Below, one piece after another: positions 35,532 to 44,220 of a stretch of 64,000 bases of DNA (within the stretch, counting starts at the first letter, position 1; each line of letters starts with the position of its first letter). Made by a program: the position numbers and the translations under genes. Location of the stretch: positions 1 to 64,000 of the forward strand of contig CALFWO010000017.1 in NCBI GenBank assembly GCA_937928045.1. Reading direction: 5' to 3'. The notes beneath the pieces were generated by a model, which was not told where the DNA came from, did no database searches, and worked only from the letters and a program-made list of their open reading frames with translations. The stretch is from an uncultured Saprospiraceae bacterium (GTDB lineage Bacteria > Bacteroidota > Bacteroidia > Chitinophagales > Saprospiraceae).

Positions 35532-36029
35532 ATGAAAAAGACCTTAATGTTATTCGCTTGCTTGGGAATGTTCACTGTAATGGCTCAAGCTCAAAAATCT
35601 TGTAGTAAAACTTGCGCAAAGAAATGTGCAAAAACCGCGGCTGTAAAAGCTGATGCTCAAGAAAATGTAAAAACTGTAGCTAATATTGGTGGAGTTGATG
35701 ACATCGTTGTAGCAAAAGCAGCTGAAATGGCTGGAAATATAGAAAGACGTCAATGTGCTAAGTCTGGTGCTGTATCTTATTTTCAAAAGAATACTTGCGC
35801 TAAAAGCGGAAAAGTTTCTTTTGCAGAGGTCAACTATGATGAAGCTACCGCAAAATTTGTGAATGTTTCGCCAGAAGCTGCTGGAATGGGTGCAGGAGCT
35901 GTAAGCACAGCTAAAGAAGGTGCTAAAACTGGAAAAGCTTGTGCAAAGAGTGGATCAAAAGCTTGTTGTGCTAAGAAAGGAGCAAGTGCTGCTAAAGCAA
36001 CAAAGGTTTCAAATACTTCAATGAACTAG
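35532..36029 (+). CDS. Secreted cysteine-rich protein with CAKSG repeats
   Basis: A 165-residue protein with a signal peptide (MKKTLMLFACLGMFTVMAQA). The mature part has eight cysteines: three near the N-terminus (SCSKTCAKKC), two in repeated units (CAKSGAVSYF and CAKSGKVSFA), and three at the end (CAKSGSKACC). Between them is a smooth Ala/Lys/Val-rich segment and FAEVNYDEATAKFVNVSP. CxxxC and CC pairs suggest metal binding or disulfides. I do not recognise a characterised family, although similar small secreted proteins seem to occur in Saprospiria. It follows the M43 protease and ends near a hairpin terminator. Confidence 0.6.
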   Translation: MKKTLMLFACLGMFTVMAQAQKSCSKTCAKKCAKTAAVKADAQENVKTVANIGGVDDIVVAKAAEMAGNIERRQCAKSGAVSYFQKNTCAKSGKVSFAEVNYDEATAKFVNVSPEAAGMGAGAVSTAKEGAKTGKACAKSGSKACCAKKGASAAKATKVSNTSMN

Positions 36030-36051
36030 TAAAAACTAGTAAAAGATACTA

Positions 36052-36088
36052 AAAGCCGCTGCTTCAATACTTTGGAGTGGCGGTTTTT
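36052..36088 (+). terminator. Terminator of the cysteine-rich protein gene
   Basis: AAAGCCGC pairs with GCGGTTTT (one G-T pair), with an inner CTTC/GGAG stem, followed by five T on the plus strand. The stem contains the stop codon of the convergent NUDIX gene at 36064. Confidence 0.6.
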
Positions 36089-36567
36089 GATTTTCGGACA
36101 TCTATTTCTGAAAATGGTATCCCTTCTCCGTACATCTGTAGCACATGCAATACAGTCGGAGACATTGGAACAGGAAGTTGTTTAAAGGGCTTCCAGCTAG
36201 CAGATTTGAACTTTTTGGGCTCTAGACTTTTAGGTTTTCCTTTCCATCTGATCGCAGCAAAATAAAGCACAATTCGCGTCTCGGACAGTTTTTTCTTATG
36301 CAAAGTATGAACAAGCCTTAAATCACTCTTTTTTAAGGTGATTCCGGCTTCTTCTTGACATTCCCTGACCAAAGATTCCCTTACCAATTCATGGGGTTCT
36401 ACCGTACCTCCGACTAAAGTATAATTGCCACCATTGGGCTTGGTTTGTTTTAACAACAATATTTGACCCTCTTTAATGAGTAGCAATCTTGCTTTCAATA
36501 CAATTTTAGCATTGACAGGTTTTACAACCTTTGTAGCTGTGTTTTTCTCTTTAATTTGTTTGGCCAT
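36064..36567 (-). CDS. NUDIX hydrolase
   Basis: A 167-residue NUDIX protein. The Nudix box is GTVEPHE, LVRESLV, RECQEEAGI (about 58-80), matching GX5EX7REUXEEXGU with Cys at the U position. It is preceded by a beta strand with LLIKEGQILLLKQ. A lysine-rich N-terminus (MAKQIKEKNTATKVV) and tail (RKSKTATPK) flank the domain. The family cleaves nucleoside diphosphates linked to other groups; the substrate cannot be read from sequence. Convergent with the cysteine-rich secreted protein gene. Confidence 0.85.
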   Translation of the reverse strand: MAKQIKEKNTATKVVKPVNAKIVLKARLLLIKEGQILLLKQTKPNGGNYTLVGGTVEPHELVRESLVRECQEEAGITLKKSDLRLVHTLHKKKLSETRIVLYFAAIRWKGKPKSLEPKKFKSASWKPFKQLPVPMSPTVLHVLQMYGEGIPFSEIDVRKSKTATPKY

Positions 36568-36632
36568 AATTAAAAGCTGACTGTAGAGATAGCAGTTTTC
36601 AAGGAAAAATTAATTATAAAATTGAATAATGC

Positions 36633-36640
36633 TACTTTTG
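36633..36640 (+). promoter_or_regulatory. -7 element upstream of the cysteine-synthase-like gene
   Basis: TACTTTTG matches TAnnTTTG and is followed by TGCC; it lies 71 bases ahead of the ATG at 36712. A TTG at the correct -33 distance is not apparent. Confidence 0.4.
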
Positions 36641-36711
36641 TGCCGAAAATTATATTCAGTAAATCGCTCAATCTTTTGAGGTTTCTAAGTTAATTTTTAA
36701 TTTTCAGCAGT

Positions 36712-37758
36712 ATGAACAGGAAATTAAACAGATACGACAGCGTAATTGATGTCATTGGAAATACTCCATTGATCAGACTGAACAAGTTTAACAAATGGAT
36801 CAAGAGTACCATTTATGCGAAGGTAGAAGCGTTCAACCCTGGGCAATCGGCCAAAGATAGGATCGCCCTTTTCATGATTGAGAATGCTGAAAAATCCGGC
36901 AAACTTAAGCCAGGAGGTACTATCATAGAGACTACTTCAGGCAACACAGGCTTTAGCTTGGCGATGATTGCTGTCATAAAAGGATATAGATGTATTCTTT
37001 GTGTACCTCAAAAAATATCGACCGAAAAGCTTAATTCCTTAAGAGCTTTAGGCGCTGAAGTGATCGTTTGTCCAACGAATGTCACCGCAGATGATCCTCG
37101 TTCCTATTACTCCCAAGCCAAATCACTGCACGAGCAAATTCCTAACTCATTTTATGTCAACCAATATTTTAATGAGGCCAATTTACAAGCCCATTATGAA
37201 ATGACGGGACCAGAGATTTGGGAACAAACCGAAGGAAAAATAACGCACTATATAGCCCCATGTGGTACAGGTGGAACACTTTCAGGTACAGCAAAGTACT
37301 TGAAAGAGCAAAATCCTAATATCAAGATTATTGGTGTAGACGCTTATGGATCAGTTTTGAAAAAATTCCATGAAACTGGAAATTTTGACAAAAATGAAAT
37401 ATACCCTTATAAATTAGAGGCGGTAGGGAAAAACATAATACCAGACAACGTAGATTTTAGCGTAATAGATCAGTTTGTCAAAGCAGAAGACAAAAGTTCG
37501 GCCTTTAGAGCCAGACAATTGGCAAAACGAGAAGGTCTGTTTGTAGGCTATTCTTCCGGAGCAGCGATGCAAGGCGTTTTTAAGATCAGAGAAGAACTAA
37601 AGCCAGATGATTATGTTGTAGTTTTATTCCCAGATCACGGAAGTAAATATCTGGGGAAAATTTACAATAACGAGTGGATGGAAGAAGCTGGATTCTTATA
37701 TGGCTATGATAATTACAAATACATGTTAAAATTCCGCAAATTTTTACGCAGCATCTAA
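36712..37758 (+). CDS. Cysteine-synthase/cystathionine-beta-synthase-like PLP enzyme; possible cysteate synthase
   Basis: A 348-residue fold-type II PLP enzyme. IGNTPLIRLN (15-24), PLP lysine Lys48 in NPGQSAKDRI, phosphate/substrate loop TSGNTG (75-80), and PLP-phosphate loop CGTGGTLSG (about 191-199) are present. A C-terminal extension with HGSKYLGKIYNNEWM is typical of the Bacteroidota cystathionine-beta-synthase-like group. It lacks CBS regulatory domains. The two genes downstream encode a JmjC-like cupin and a serine-palmitoyltransferase-like acyltransferase. That neighbourhood suggests cysteate formation (O-phosphoserine plus sulfite) for sulfonolipids, instead of ordinary cysteine metabolism. 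The reaction itself cannot be read from motifs. Confidence 0.8.
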   Translation: MNRKLNRYDSVIDVIGNTPLIRLNKFNKWIKSTIYAKVEAFNPGQSAKDRIALFMIENAEKSGKLKPGGTIIETTSGNTGFSLAMIAVIKGYRCILCVPQKISTEKLNSLRALGAEVIVCPTNVTADDPRSYYSQAKSLHEQIPNSFYVNQYFNEANLQAHYEMTGPEIWEQTEGKITHYIAPCGTGGTLSGTAKYLKEQNPNIKIIGVDAYGSVLKKFHETGNFDKNEIYPYKLEAVGKNIIPDNVDFSVIDQFVKAEDKSSAFRARQLAKREGLFVGYSSGAAMQGVFKIREELKPDDYVVVLFPDHGSKYLGKIYNNEWMEEAGFLYGYDNYKYMLKFRKFLRSI

Positions 37759-37822
37759 GAAGAAAACAAGATTTTCCGCATTTTTGCAGTTATTTCAATC
37801 CCCATAGTAATCAAGATAATAA

Positions 37823-38734
37823 ATGGAAATGGTCGAGGATGTTAATTTAGTGGAAACCGAGAAGGCGCATGCTCCTTTGAAGGAACTGAACCTTCAACCA
37901 ATTGAGCGACGTTCCGGTCTAACTAAGCGGGAATTTCAAGAAGAATATTTCAAGAAAAATAAGCCAGTCATCTTTACAGATTTTACCAAAGATTGGCCGG
38001 CATATGAAAAGTGGACCTTTGATTACTTCCGAGACAACCATGGTCACATCATGGTCCCTGTATTCGACAATGACTTTCGAAAAGCGGGAGAAGGATACCT
38101 TTCCGCTAAGAAAGAAATGAAGTTTGGTGATTATTTGACTTTGATCGAAAACGAGCCAACAGAGCTCAGAATGTTCCTTTTCAATATTTTTAAGCATGTC
38201 CCTGAATTGATGAATGACATACGTGAGCCCAAGGTTCACGATGGGTTTTTGATGAAATACCCTATGATGTTCTTTGGAGGACATGGATCAAAAGTCGATT
38301 TGCACTATGACTTAGATTGTGCGTCAGTTTTCCTTTCGCAATTTTTGACGAGGAAAAAAGTGGTTCTATTTCCCAACGAAGAAGGACCTAAACTATATCA
38401 CCATCCATTCACTGTTCAATCTCATGTTGAATTGGATAGAGTAGACTTCGAGAAGCATCCGGCATTCAAAAAGGCTAAAGGATTCGAAGGAGTCATCGGA
38501 CATGGTGAAACTTTATTTATGCCTAGTCTTTGGTGGCACTACATTTATTACCAAGATGGTGGATTTTCAATCAGTCTTAGATCGCATACTGCTAGGTCTC
38601 AAGCAAGAGGTTTGTGGAATATCTCACGACACTTTGTGGTCGATCAAGGAATGAATAAAATTCTTGGTAAGCGTTGGAACAATATTAAGGACAATATCGC
38701 GGCCAGAAAGGCCAAGGCAGTTGCTAATCTGTAA
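37823..38734 (+). CDS. Cupin-like / JmjC-type Fe(II) oxygenase
   Basis: A 303-residue protein of the cupin_8 (JmjC-like, FIH-type) family. The double-stranded beta-helix has the iron-ligand set His161, Asp163 (LHYDLD) and His239 (PSLWWHY), with KKVVLFP between them and the N-terminal FKKNKPVIFTDFTKDWPAYEKW typical of the family. Such enzymes hydroxylate proteins or small molecules using 2-oxoglutarate. Placed 64 bases after the cysteine-synthase-like gene and 150 bases before the acyltransferase gene, all on one strand. A lipid-modifying role in sulfonolipid synthesis is a hypothesis drawn from context. Confidence 0.8.
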   Translation: MEMVEDVNLVETEKAHAPLKELNLQPIERRSGLTKREFQEEYFKKNKPVIFTDFTKDWPAYEKWTFDYFRDNHGHIMVPVFDNDFRKAGEGYLSAKKEMKFGDYLTLIENEPTELRMFLFNIFKHVPELMNDIREPKVHDGFLMKYPMMFFGGHGSKVDLHYDLDCASVFLSQFLTRKKVVLFPNEEGPKLYHHPFTVQSHVELDRVDFEKHPAFKKAKGFEGVIGHGETLFMPSLWWHYIYYQDGGFSISLRSHTARSQARGLWNISRHFVVDQGMNKILGKRWNNIKDNIAARKAKAVANL

Positions 38735-38825
38735 TTCCGACTTATTTCCTGTGAAATTTAGTAAAACCGGTTTTTTCAACTTTATTTTCAAATAACGAAA
38801 GCCCAATATAAGGTTATACGAATGC

Positions 38826-38854
38826 TTGGTAATGAGGCATTTTGACTACCTTTG
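38826..38854 (+). promoter_or_regulatory. Promoter of the acyltransferase gene
   Basis: TTG at 38826-38828, an 18-base spacer and TACCTTTG at 38847-38854 match the Bacteroidota promoter consensus. Transcription would start about 23 bases ahead of the ATG at 38885, so the acyltransferase gene can be expressed apart from the two genes before it. Confidence 0.65.
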
Positions 38855-38884
38855 TACTACTATAATTAAAGAACTATTTAGCAA

Positions 38885-40129
38885 ATGGACATTTTTACAA
38901 AATTTAGAAAGGACAAAGGGCCGTTAGGTAAATACCAAGAAAAAGCAGAAGGATATTACATCTTCCCAAAGCTTACTGGACCACTTGGAAACAGAATGAT
39001 GTTTAACGGCAAAGAGGTGATTACTTGGAGTGTCAATAATTACTTAGGTCTTGGAAATCATCCTGAAGTCAGAAAAGCAGATGCAAAAGCTGCGGCTGAT
39101 TGGGGATGTGCTTATCCAATGGGATCGAGAATGATGTCTGGAGAGACGGATCACCACCAAGAATTGGAAAGAGGACTTGCTGATTATGTAAAAAAGGAAG
39201 CTTCATTCTTGCTAAACTTTGGTTACCAAGGTTTCATGTCTGTGATCGACGCCTTGGTAGGAAGACATGATGTGATCGTATATGATTCAGAATGTCATGC
39301 TTGCTTGGTCGATGGTGTTAGAATGCATGCGGGAAAAAGATTTGCTTATCAACACAACGATATGACCAGTCTTGAGAAGCATTTGATCTCTGCTACTAAA
39401 TTGGTCGAAAAGTCTGGAGGAGGAATTATGGTTTTGACCGAAGGGGTTTATGGAATGCGAGGCGACCAAGGAAAATTAAGAGAAATTGCTGCACTTCGTC
39501 CCAAATATAACTTTAGACTTGTTGTAGATGATGCACACGGATTTGGAACCTTAGGAGAAACTGGATATGGTGCGGGTGAAGAACAAGGTGTTCAAGATGA
39601 AATTGATGTATATCTAGCGACTTTTGCAAAGTCTATGGCTTCTGTGGGTGCTTTTGTTGCTGGCGATAAAGACGTTGTTGATTATCTTCGATACAATATG
39701 CGTTCTCAAATTTTCGCAAAATCTTTAGCCATGCCATTTGTTATTGGTGCTAAAAAAAGATTGGAAATGATGAGAACTGACCAATCTTTCAAAAACAAAC
39801 TTTGGGAAAATGTAAATGCGCTACAGAAAGGTTTGAAAGATCGAGGATTTGATATCGGAGTAACAAATTCTTGTGTGACACCGGTGATGATGAAAGGATC
39901 TGTAGAAGAGGCAACTAAGTTGGTATACGACATGAGAGAGAACTACAATTTGTTTTGCTCAATAGTGGTATATCCAGTCATTCCAAAAGGTATGATCTTG
40001 TTGAGATTAATTCCTACTGCTAGTCACACTATGGAAGATATTGAAATAACCCTAGACGCATTTGATGCAGTTTCTGAAAAATTAAAAACTGGGGTTTACG
40101 CTAAAGCTGAATCAGCTTGGATAAATTAA
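38885..40129 (+). CDS. Alpha-oxoamine synthase (SPT-like); candidate cysteate fatty acyltransferase
   Basis: A 414-residue fold-type I PLP enzyme of the alpha-oxoamine synthase family (serine palmitoyltransferase, KBL, AONS). Visible motifs are NNYLGLGNHP (51-60), His138 in DSECHACLVDG, the pyridine-ring aspartate in VVDDAHGFGTLG (His218), and PLP lysine Lys249 in TFAKSMASVG. The Bacteroidota branch opening MDIFTKFRKDKGPLG differs from the classical sphingolipid SPT. In Flavobacterium johnsoniae an enzyme of this family condenses cysteate with acyl-CoA to make capnine, a sulfonolipid needed for efficient gliding. The cysteine-synthase-like gene upstream supports that assignment here. Serine as substrate remains possible. 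Confidence 0.8.
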   Translation: MDIFTKFRKDKGPLGKYQEKAEGYYIFPKLTGPLGNRMMFNGKEVITWSVNNYLGLGNHPEVRKADAKAAADWGCAYPMGSRMMSGETDHHQELERGLADYVKKEASFLLNFGYQGFMSVIDALVGRHDVIVYDSECHACLVDGVRMHAGKRFAYQHNDMTSLEKHLISATKLVEKSGGGIMVLTEGVYGMRGDQGKLREIAALRPKYNFRLVVDDAHGFGTLGETGYGAGEEQGVQDEIDVYLATFAKSMASVGAFVAGDKDVVDYLRYNMRSQIFAKSLAMPFVIGAKKRLEMMRTDQSFKNKLWENVNALQKGLKDRGFDIGVTNSCVTPVMMKGSVEEATKLVYDMRENYNLFCSIVVYPVIPKGMILLRLIPTASHTMEDIEITLDAFDAVSEKLKTGVYAKAESAWIN

Positions 40130-40146
40130 AAAATTGAATTAATCAT

Positions 40147-40181
40147 AAAGCCCACCTTGCTTGAGGTGGGCTTTCTTTTTT
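40147..40181 (+). terminator. Strong terminator just before the VOC gene
   Basis: AAAGCCCACCT-TGCTTG-AGGTGGGCTTT is a perfect 11-pair stem followed by CTTTTTT. It ends five bases before the ATG of the VOC gene at 40186, so it divides the acyltransferase gene from the VOC gene. Confidence 0.85.
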
Positions 40182-40185
40182 GCTC

Positions 40186-41247
40186 ATGAAGAAACCGATC
40201 ATTTCTGGAATTCAACAAATTGGTGTTGGCAATCCTGACGTTCACAAAACTTTCAAATGGTATAGACAAAAACTAGGAATGGATGTTCCTGTTTTTGATG
40301 AAGCAGCCGAAGCTGCATTGATGTTGCCATACACTGGTGGTGAACCTAAATCTCGTCATGCTATTTTGGCAATGAATATGAAAGGTGGCGGTGGTTTGGA
40401 AATTTGGCAATATGTTGATAGAGAACCTCATTTTCCAAAATTTGATATTCAGTTAGGTGACCTTGGAATTTTTGCTGCTAAATTCGGCAGCAGCGATGTT
40501 AATGCTGCCTTCAGGAAATTGCAATTGGAAGGAGAAGACATTTTGGATAAAGAAGTTTTAGATCCGGCTAAAAGGAATTCTTTTTTTCTTAAAGATCTTT
40601 ATGGAAATGTCATCCAGATAGTACCGAGTAATTACACGTTTAAAAAAACCAAGTCTATAACCGGTGGTGTTTATGGAGCGATCATAGGTGTAAGTGATAT
40701 TGATAGGGCTAGAGAAGTATATTCAGATATCATAGGTTATACTAAAGTGGTATACGATAAGACAGGTAATTTCGAAGATTTTAGCGGAGTGGCTGGAGGT
40801 CATCACAAGTTTCGAAGAGTTTTATTGCAGGAAGAAAAACCTAGGAGCGGAGCATTTTCCAAATTGTTAGGCCCTGGAGAAATTGAATTGGTTCAAGTAC
40901 TAGATCGTGAACCGCGCAAGATTTATGAGAATCGTTATTGGGGAGATCCCGGTTATATTCACCTTTGTTTTGATATCAACGGAATGGCTGAATTGAAATC
41001 ATTATGTGAATCTAAAGGATATCATTTCACGGCAGATAGTTCGGATAGTTTTGATATGGGCGAAGCTGCTGGACACTTTTCGTATATTGAAGATCCTGAT
41101 GGAACTTTGATTGAGTTTGTAGAGGCGCATAAGATTCCAATTATGAAAAAAATTGGTTGGTACCTAAACTTGAGGAAGCGTGACCCAAGCAAAGCTTTAC
41201 CAAACTGGATGTTAGGTGCGATGGGCTGGGGAAGGGTAAAGGACTAA
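40186..41247 (+). CDS. Double VOC (glyoxalase/bleomycin-resistance fold) protein
   Basis: A 353-residue protein with two vicinal-oxygen-chelate domains. The first, about 5-150, has GIQQIGVGNPDVHKTFKWYRQKLGM and FFLKDLYGNVIQIV; the second, about 155-315, has GAIIGVSDIDRAREVYSDIIGY, GYIHLCFDING and SYIEDPDGTLIEFVEAHK. Each has Glu/His candidates for metal binding. This arrangement resembles extradiol-dioxygenase or glyoxalase-like proteins, but the reaction is not identifiable. A C-terminal tail (SKALPNWMLGAMGWGRVKD) extends beyond the folds. A strong terminator sits directly before the start codon, which leaves no room for a promoter between them. An upstream TTG at 40180 is also open. Confidence 0.7.
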   Translation: MKKPIISGIQQIGVGNPDVHKTFKWYRQKLGMDVPVFDEAAEAALMLPYTGGEPKSRHAILAMNMKGGGGLEIWQYVDREPHFPKFDIQLGDLGIFAAKFGSSDVNAAFRKLQLEGEDILDKEVLDPAKRNSFFLKDLYGNVIQIVPSNYTFKKTKSITGGVYGAIIGVSDIDRAREVYSDIIGYTKVVYDKTGNFEDFSGVAGGHHKFRRVLLQEEKPRSGAFSKLLGPGEIELVQVLDREPRKIYENRYWGDPGYIHLCFDINGMAELKSLCESKGYHFTADSSDSFDMGEAAGHFSYIEDPDGTLIEFVEAHKIPIMKKIGWYLNLRKRDPSKALPNWMLGAMGWGRVKD

Positions 41248-41313
41248 AGGAAACAGGTGAACTTGACTTCTTCTTTAGATTATTTTAATTTACTGAATTA
41301 AACTATCCCCAAG

Positions 41314-42711
41314 ATGAATTTCCTAAGACTGTTTGGCTTTTCTGTATTTCTTTTTTTCTCATCTATCAATTTTGCACAAACTTTAATTGATCATGGAGGA
41401 GGGAAAGGTCCAGCCACTACAGAGCCGTGTCTTTCTAATGCAGATTATGATTTCGTTCAAAATGAAATTCAATCCAATATTCAAAAACTAAGCAAGGCAG
41501 GAAAACTTAATTTTAGATCAACTACTGAAAATGCCATCACAAAATTCTCTTGGCCATTAAAGCAAGCAGCTGGCTTTGACTATTTCGATTACTATGCGAC
41601 TATAAATTATGTGGACTTAGATCCATCAATAATTATTCAAGATTATAATTGTGGTGATCGATCTTACAATGGACATAATGGTTTAGACATAAGTCTTTGG
41701 CCTTTCTGGTGGAAAATGATGGAAGAAGATCAAGTCGAAGTTATTGCTAGTGCGCCGGGGCAAATTGTATTTAAGCAAGATGGAAATTTTGATCGCAATT
41801 GCAATTGCCACGGAACTTGGAATGCCGTTTATGTGCAACATGCGGATGGGTCAATAGCATGGTATGGTCATTTAAAAACAGGAAGCCTTACTAACAAGAC
41901 AGTAGGTGATGCAGTAGTTGAAGGAGATTACATTGGAATCGTTGGAAGTTCAGGTTGTTCGTCAAACCCTCATTTACATTTTGAAATAAGAGATGCGAAT
42001 CAGAATGTAATAGATCCATATCAAGGAAATTGTAATGGAACAATTTCTGAATCTTGGTGGCAAGCTCAAAAGAATTACCGGGAACCGGCTTTGAATTATT
42101 TAATGACTCACTTGGAAGTGCCGGCCATTGATGGCTTTTGTCCAAATGAGGAATTCTCAAACTTCAAGACTGAATTTCAACCAGGAGATGTCATTAGTTT
42201 TTCTGTTTACTATCATGATCAATTAGCACAAGATCAATCAAGCTACAGAATTAAAGATCCTTCTGGAAACACTTATGTACAATGGGATCATGCTGCTTCA
42301 GGTGATTTTAGCAGTTCTTATTGGTATTGGACTTATTCATTTCCTTCTTCAGTAGAACAAGGAACTTGGCTTTTTGAAGTACAACATCAAGGAAACAATT
42401 ACGCTCATGAGTTTACCATTGGACTTAATGTTAATATTAACGAATTGCCAACTGTGGCACTGGAATTATTTCCAAATCCTGCCAGTTCGGAAGTTTGGCT
42501 TAAATATAATAGTGATGAGATGTTAAATTTGGAAATATATAATCAACATGGCGAGCAAGTGATGTTTATCCAAAATATTTCTAAGCAGATTCAAGGCATA
42601 AACAATCAACAAATTGACTTGAACAATCAGTCATCTGGCCTTTATATTTTTCAGTTGAAAAATGATTACAATCAAGTTGTAGCTAGAGAAAAGATGATAG
42701 TGATAAAATAA
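41314..42711 (+). CDS. Secreted M23 metallopeptidase with T9SS tail
   Basis: A 465-residue exported protein (signal peptide to about residue 22). The M23/LytM domain has zinc ligands His121, Asp125 (HNGLDI) and His222 in HLHFEIR (220-226), with YVQHADGSIAWYGHL between. The family cleaves peptidoglycan cross-bridges or glycine-rich peptides. A beta-sandwich region (about 270-375) follows, and the C-terminal 80 residues form a T9SS type A sorting domain (LELFPNPASSEVWL to GLYIFQLKNDYNQVVAREKM). T9SS export outside the cell suggests attack on other organisms' walls or peptides, not on its own wall. Convergent with the ankyrin gene, with stop codons 2 bases apart. Confidence 0.85.
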   Translation: MNFLRLFGFSVFLFFSSINFAQTLIDHGGGKGPATTEPCLSNADYDFVQNEIQSNIQKLSKAGKLNFRSTTENAITKFSWPLKQAAGFDYFDYYATINYVDLDPSIIIQDYNCGDRSYNGHNGLDISLWPFWWKMMEEDQVEVIASAPGQIVFKQDGNFDRNCNCHGTWNAVYVQHADGSIAWYGHLKTGSLTNKTVGDAVVEGDYIGIVGSSGCSSNPHLHFEIRDANQNVIDPYQGNCNGTISESWWQAQKNYREPALNYLMTHLEVPAIDGFCPNEEFSNFKTEFQPGDVISFSVYYHDQLAQDQSSYRIKDPSGNTYVQWDHAASGDFSSSYWYWTYSFPSSVEQGTWLFEVQHQGNNYAHEFTIGLNVNINELPTVALELFPNPASSEVWLKYNSDEMLNLEIYNQHGEQVMFIQNISKQIQGINNQQIDLNNQSSGLYIFQLKNDYNQVVAREKMIVIK

Positions 42712-42712
42712 A

Positions 42713-43993
42713 TTAAGATGCTAGCGCTTCAAGAATTTCATCTCGGCCTCCTAGCTTTTTAGTATACTCAATCAGTTCATCATTAACCTTAATGCCTTCG
42801 GCTTTTAGGCCTTGCACCCAATCCATTCTATTGTAAAAAATAGCCCACTGCATGGGTGTCTTATCATCAATCACTTTGTCCAGCGGAATATTATGTCGCA
42901 CCAAGACTGGAAGCATTCCTAAGCCACCTTTTGCAATCGCCTTAATAACTGGTGATTGGCCTTCAGTACCTCCGAAGTAAGGATCTGCACCAGCCTTTAT
43001 AAGCAAATTGAAAAGCTTTGGGTCCTTATAGGATAAAAATTGAGGAGATATTTCTTGACTCGGATCATTTAACGAGTTTGCAGTTTCTTCTGGATATAAC
43101 TCAAAAATCTTGGCAATCAAGCCATACGCTTTTTTCTGAATAGCCAAAGACAAACCTGTATGCCTGGTTCCTTCAAAAGTCATCAAAGGATCAGCACCTT
43201 TTTCCAGTAGCAATCCAGTAGCCAGTGAATTTTTGGAATGAATTGCTGTTAGCAACGGAGTAGTCTTTGTTTTTGGATCAAGGCGATTAACATCTTCAAT
43301 TTTTAATAAAAACATCGCTAACGCATCTTCATCTTGGCTTTCAATAGCCTTTATCAATGCCAAAAGCGGATCAGTATTGGACTCAGGGTATCTTTTAATG
43401 GCCGCATCTTGAGCTGCAGCCCTTGCTTGTTCTTTTGCTTTTTCTTCGTTTATAGTCTTTTGAACTCTCGCTTTTTCAGCTTGGGCCTTTTGGCGTTCGT
43501 GCAATTCTTTGTCCTTGTTCTTTTTTTCCTGTTTTTTAAGCTGATCGAAGTTTTCAACCAAGATAATTAATGACTTTACCCCTGTAGCTCGGACAGTTTC
43601 AATGGCATCATTGCCGTTCATTCCTTGCTTTTTAGGGTCGGCACCAGCATCTAGCAGTAGGCCAATGATTGTAGAGTTTTCCCAGAAAATCGCCTTCAAT
43701 AAGGGAGTATCACCACTTTTTCCGACTAAATTTGGATCCGCGCCTGCTTTTAGAAGCATGGCTACAATCATTTCATTATTGGCATCGACGGCCATCGTTA
43801 GTGCTCTTCGCCCAATAATATCGGCTTTGTCAGGATCAACACCCGCCTCAAGGACCCTTTGAGTGTCAGCAATGCTGCTTTTTCCAACAGCTCTTAATAG
43901 GTCAGTTTCATCATAAGTAAATCTGTCCCTGATATTTCGAGCTTTTCTGCTTAGAAAATCGCCCATTTTGTCTAAAAAATCATCGTCTTTCAT
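42713..43993 (-). CDS. Ankyrin-repeat protein with coiled-coil middle
   Basis: A 426-residue cytoplasmic protein (no signal peptide or membrane span). Ankyrin repeats lie at about 30-135 (RRALTMAVDANNEMIVAMLLKAGADPN, TPLLKAIFWENSTIIGLLLDAGADPKK) and again at about 205-410 (TPLLTAIHSKNSLATGLLLEKGADP, NLLIKAGADPYFGG, TPMQWAIFYNRMDWV). Between them is a charged helix rich in Lys, Glu, Ala and Arg (about 145-195), probably a coiled coil. The two repeat blocks suggest a scaffold or adaptor. No catalytic domain or partner gene is adjacent. Confidence 0.8.
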   Translation of the reverse strand: MKDDDFLDKMGDFLSRKARNIRDRFTYDETDLLRAVGKSSIADTQRVLEAGVDPDKADIIGRRALTMAVDANNEMIVAMLLKAGADPNLVGKSGDTPLLKAIFWENSTIIGLLLDAGADPKKQGMNGNDAIETVRATGVKSLIILVENFDQLKKQEKKNKDKELHERQKAQAEKARVQKTINEEKAKEQARAAAQDAAIKRYPESNTDPLLALIKAIESQDEDALAMFLLKIEDVNRLDPKTKTTPLLTAIHSKNSLATGLLLEKGADPLMTFEGTRHTGLSLAIQKKAYGLIAKIFELYPEETANSLNDPSQEISPQFLSYKDPKLFNLLIKAGADPYFGGTEGQSPVIKAIAKGGLGMLPVLVRHNIPLDKVIDDKTPMQWAIFYNRMDWVQGLKAEGIKVNDELIEYTKKLGGRDEILEALAS

Positions 43994-44220
43994 CGTGATC
44001 GAAAGATAGGAAATTCTTAGAATGGTAACAGAAATGTTCGATATACGTTAAAAAAGTATAGATCGAGCTTTACTTTAAGCCAAAAGCGGGAAGTGTTTAG
44101 TGTTCAGGGATGGTTGGAGCTAGAGCCAATCATTGTTATTATCTTATATATAACGCCTTTTTTACATTTGAAGTGAGTGAAAATACATATCTTTCCCACT
44201 TTGTAATTCCTTATCTAATT

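Noticed and set aside
40180-40186. TTG at 40180 as the VOC gene start
   Set aside because: It lies within the terminator T-run; the ATG at 40186 is the more likely start.
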